DNA from: Lachnospiraceae bacterium
Lineage (GTDB): Bacteria; Bacillota; Clostridia; Lachnospirales; Lachnospiraceae
NCBI GenBank assembly: GCA_014804495.1
Contig: JAAUZS010000067.1
Location: forward strand, 1-5,315
Length of the DNA stretch: 5,315 nucleotides
Direction of reading: 5' to 3'
The translations under genes and the position numbers were made by a program. The notes under the pieces are model-generated. The model had not been told where the DNA came from. It saw nothing but the letters and a program-made list of their open reading frames with translations, and ran no database searches. Positions 5,043 to 5,315 of the stretch are shown piece after piece (the stretch's first letter is position 1; each line of letters starts with the position of its first letter).

Positions 5043-5315
5043 TCAACACCCTATCCCAATCAAATATATCAGCTTCGTCTCACGCCTTGATATATGTTCT
5101 ATTGCCTCCGCCAGAGTACCATACGGAGCACTTTCGACGTAAGTCCCGCTTTTATTTACAAGATAGGCATTATGCAGGATATATCCCTTCTTTGAATCGA
5201 AAGTGATACATACTGTATGTACCTGCTTAGTTATATCATTTCTATCATTATATACAGTAGCTATCATAACCTTATATGTATTACCGATCGCATACACTGC
5301 CGTATTATCATCACC
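5043..5315 (-). CDS. C-terminal part of an unrecognised protein (5' end beyond window)
   Basis: This minus-strand frame is open from the right edge of the window to the stop at 5043-5045, giving 90 codons of C-terminal sequence. The in-frame GTG at 5297 is unlikely to be the start, because the frame stays open upstream (GDDNTA before it) and no ribosome site precedes it. The visible part alternates beta-like stretches (YAIGNTYKVMIATVYND, QVHTVCITFDSKKGYILHNA) with a short helix (TLAEAIEHISRRE) and ends LIYLIGIGC. It looks like a small soluble alpha/beta domain with no membrane segment or catalytic motif I can name. It converges on the methyltransferase gene with a 47-base gap. Identity is unknown; reading-frame quality and composition make it probably real. 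Confidence 0.6.
   Translation of the reverse strand, partial: GDDNTAVYAIGNTYKVMIATVYNDRNDITKQVHTVCITFDSKKGYILHNAYLVNKSGTYVESAPYGTLAEAIEHISRRETKLIYLIGIGC

Noticed and set aside
5064..5095. Inverted repeat ATATATCA / TGATATAT
   Set aside because: It lies inside the unknown protein's coding region, is pure AT-rich sequence with a 16-base spacer, and is not followed by a U-tract, so it is likely chance.

Overview
The window looks like a chromosomal stretch of a low-GC Firmicute, probably a Clostridia/Lachnospiraceae-type bacterium. This rests on AT-rich intergenic DNA, purine-rich AAGGAG-type ribosome sites, TTGAAT/TATAAT promoters, and a six-helix chemotaxis receptor of a kind I associate with that group. 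The taxonomy is inference from style only. No tRNA, rRNA, CRISPR array, transposase or integrase gene is visible.

Bases 1-1010 (minus strand) hold the N-terminal 336 codons of a methyl-accepting chemotaxis protein that runs off the left edge. It has six predicted membrane helices and then a cytoplasmic coiled coil, with no clear HAMP domain. Its leader (1011-1252) carries a 9-bp perfect inverted repeat and, further out, a UUCG-loop hairpin that could terminate the gene to its right.

Bases 1253-3125 (minus strand) form one co-directional run read from right to left. It holds a minimal nucleotidyltransferase (MNT), a HEPN protein overlapping it by 8 bases, a small gene interrupted by a stop, and a ~284-codon gene broken by two opposite frameshifts. 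The MNT/HEPN pair looks intact and has a strong promoter, so it is a plausible toxin-antitoxin module. The HEPN lacks the canonical histidine of the RNase motif. The two genes behind it are decayed and I recognise neither with confidence.

Bases 3232-4995 are a LysR-type regulator (minus) divergent from a class I SAM-dependent methyltransferase of the Tam/BioC-like type (plus). Between them, a 33-bp palindrome reads as TTGAAT-N17-TATAAT on both strands, so two fully overlapping divergent promoters share one symmetrical element. This is the most striking regulatory structure in the window. It suggests that RNA polymerase can occupy only one direction at a time and that the LysR protein may act there.

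Bases 5043-5315 (minus) hold the C-terminal ~90 residues of an unrecognised protein that enters from the right edge and converges on the methyltransferase. No gap between genes exceeds 300 bases. I do not see a clearly new multi-gene system. The best candidates for follow-up are the symmetrical promoter and the MNT/HEPN run with its two broken followers.
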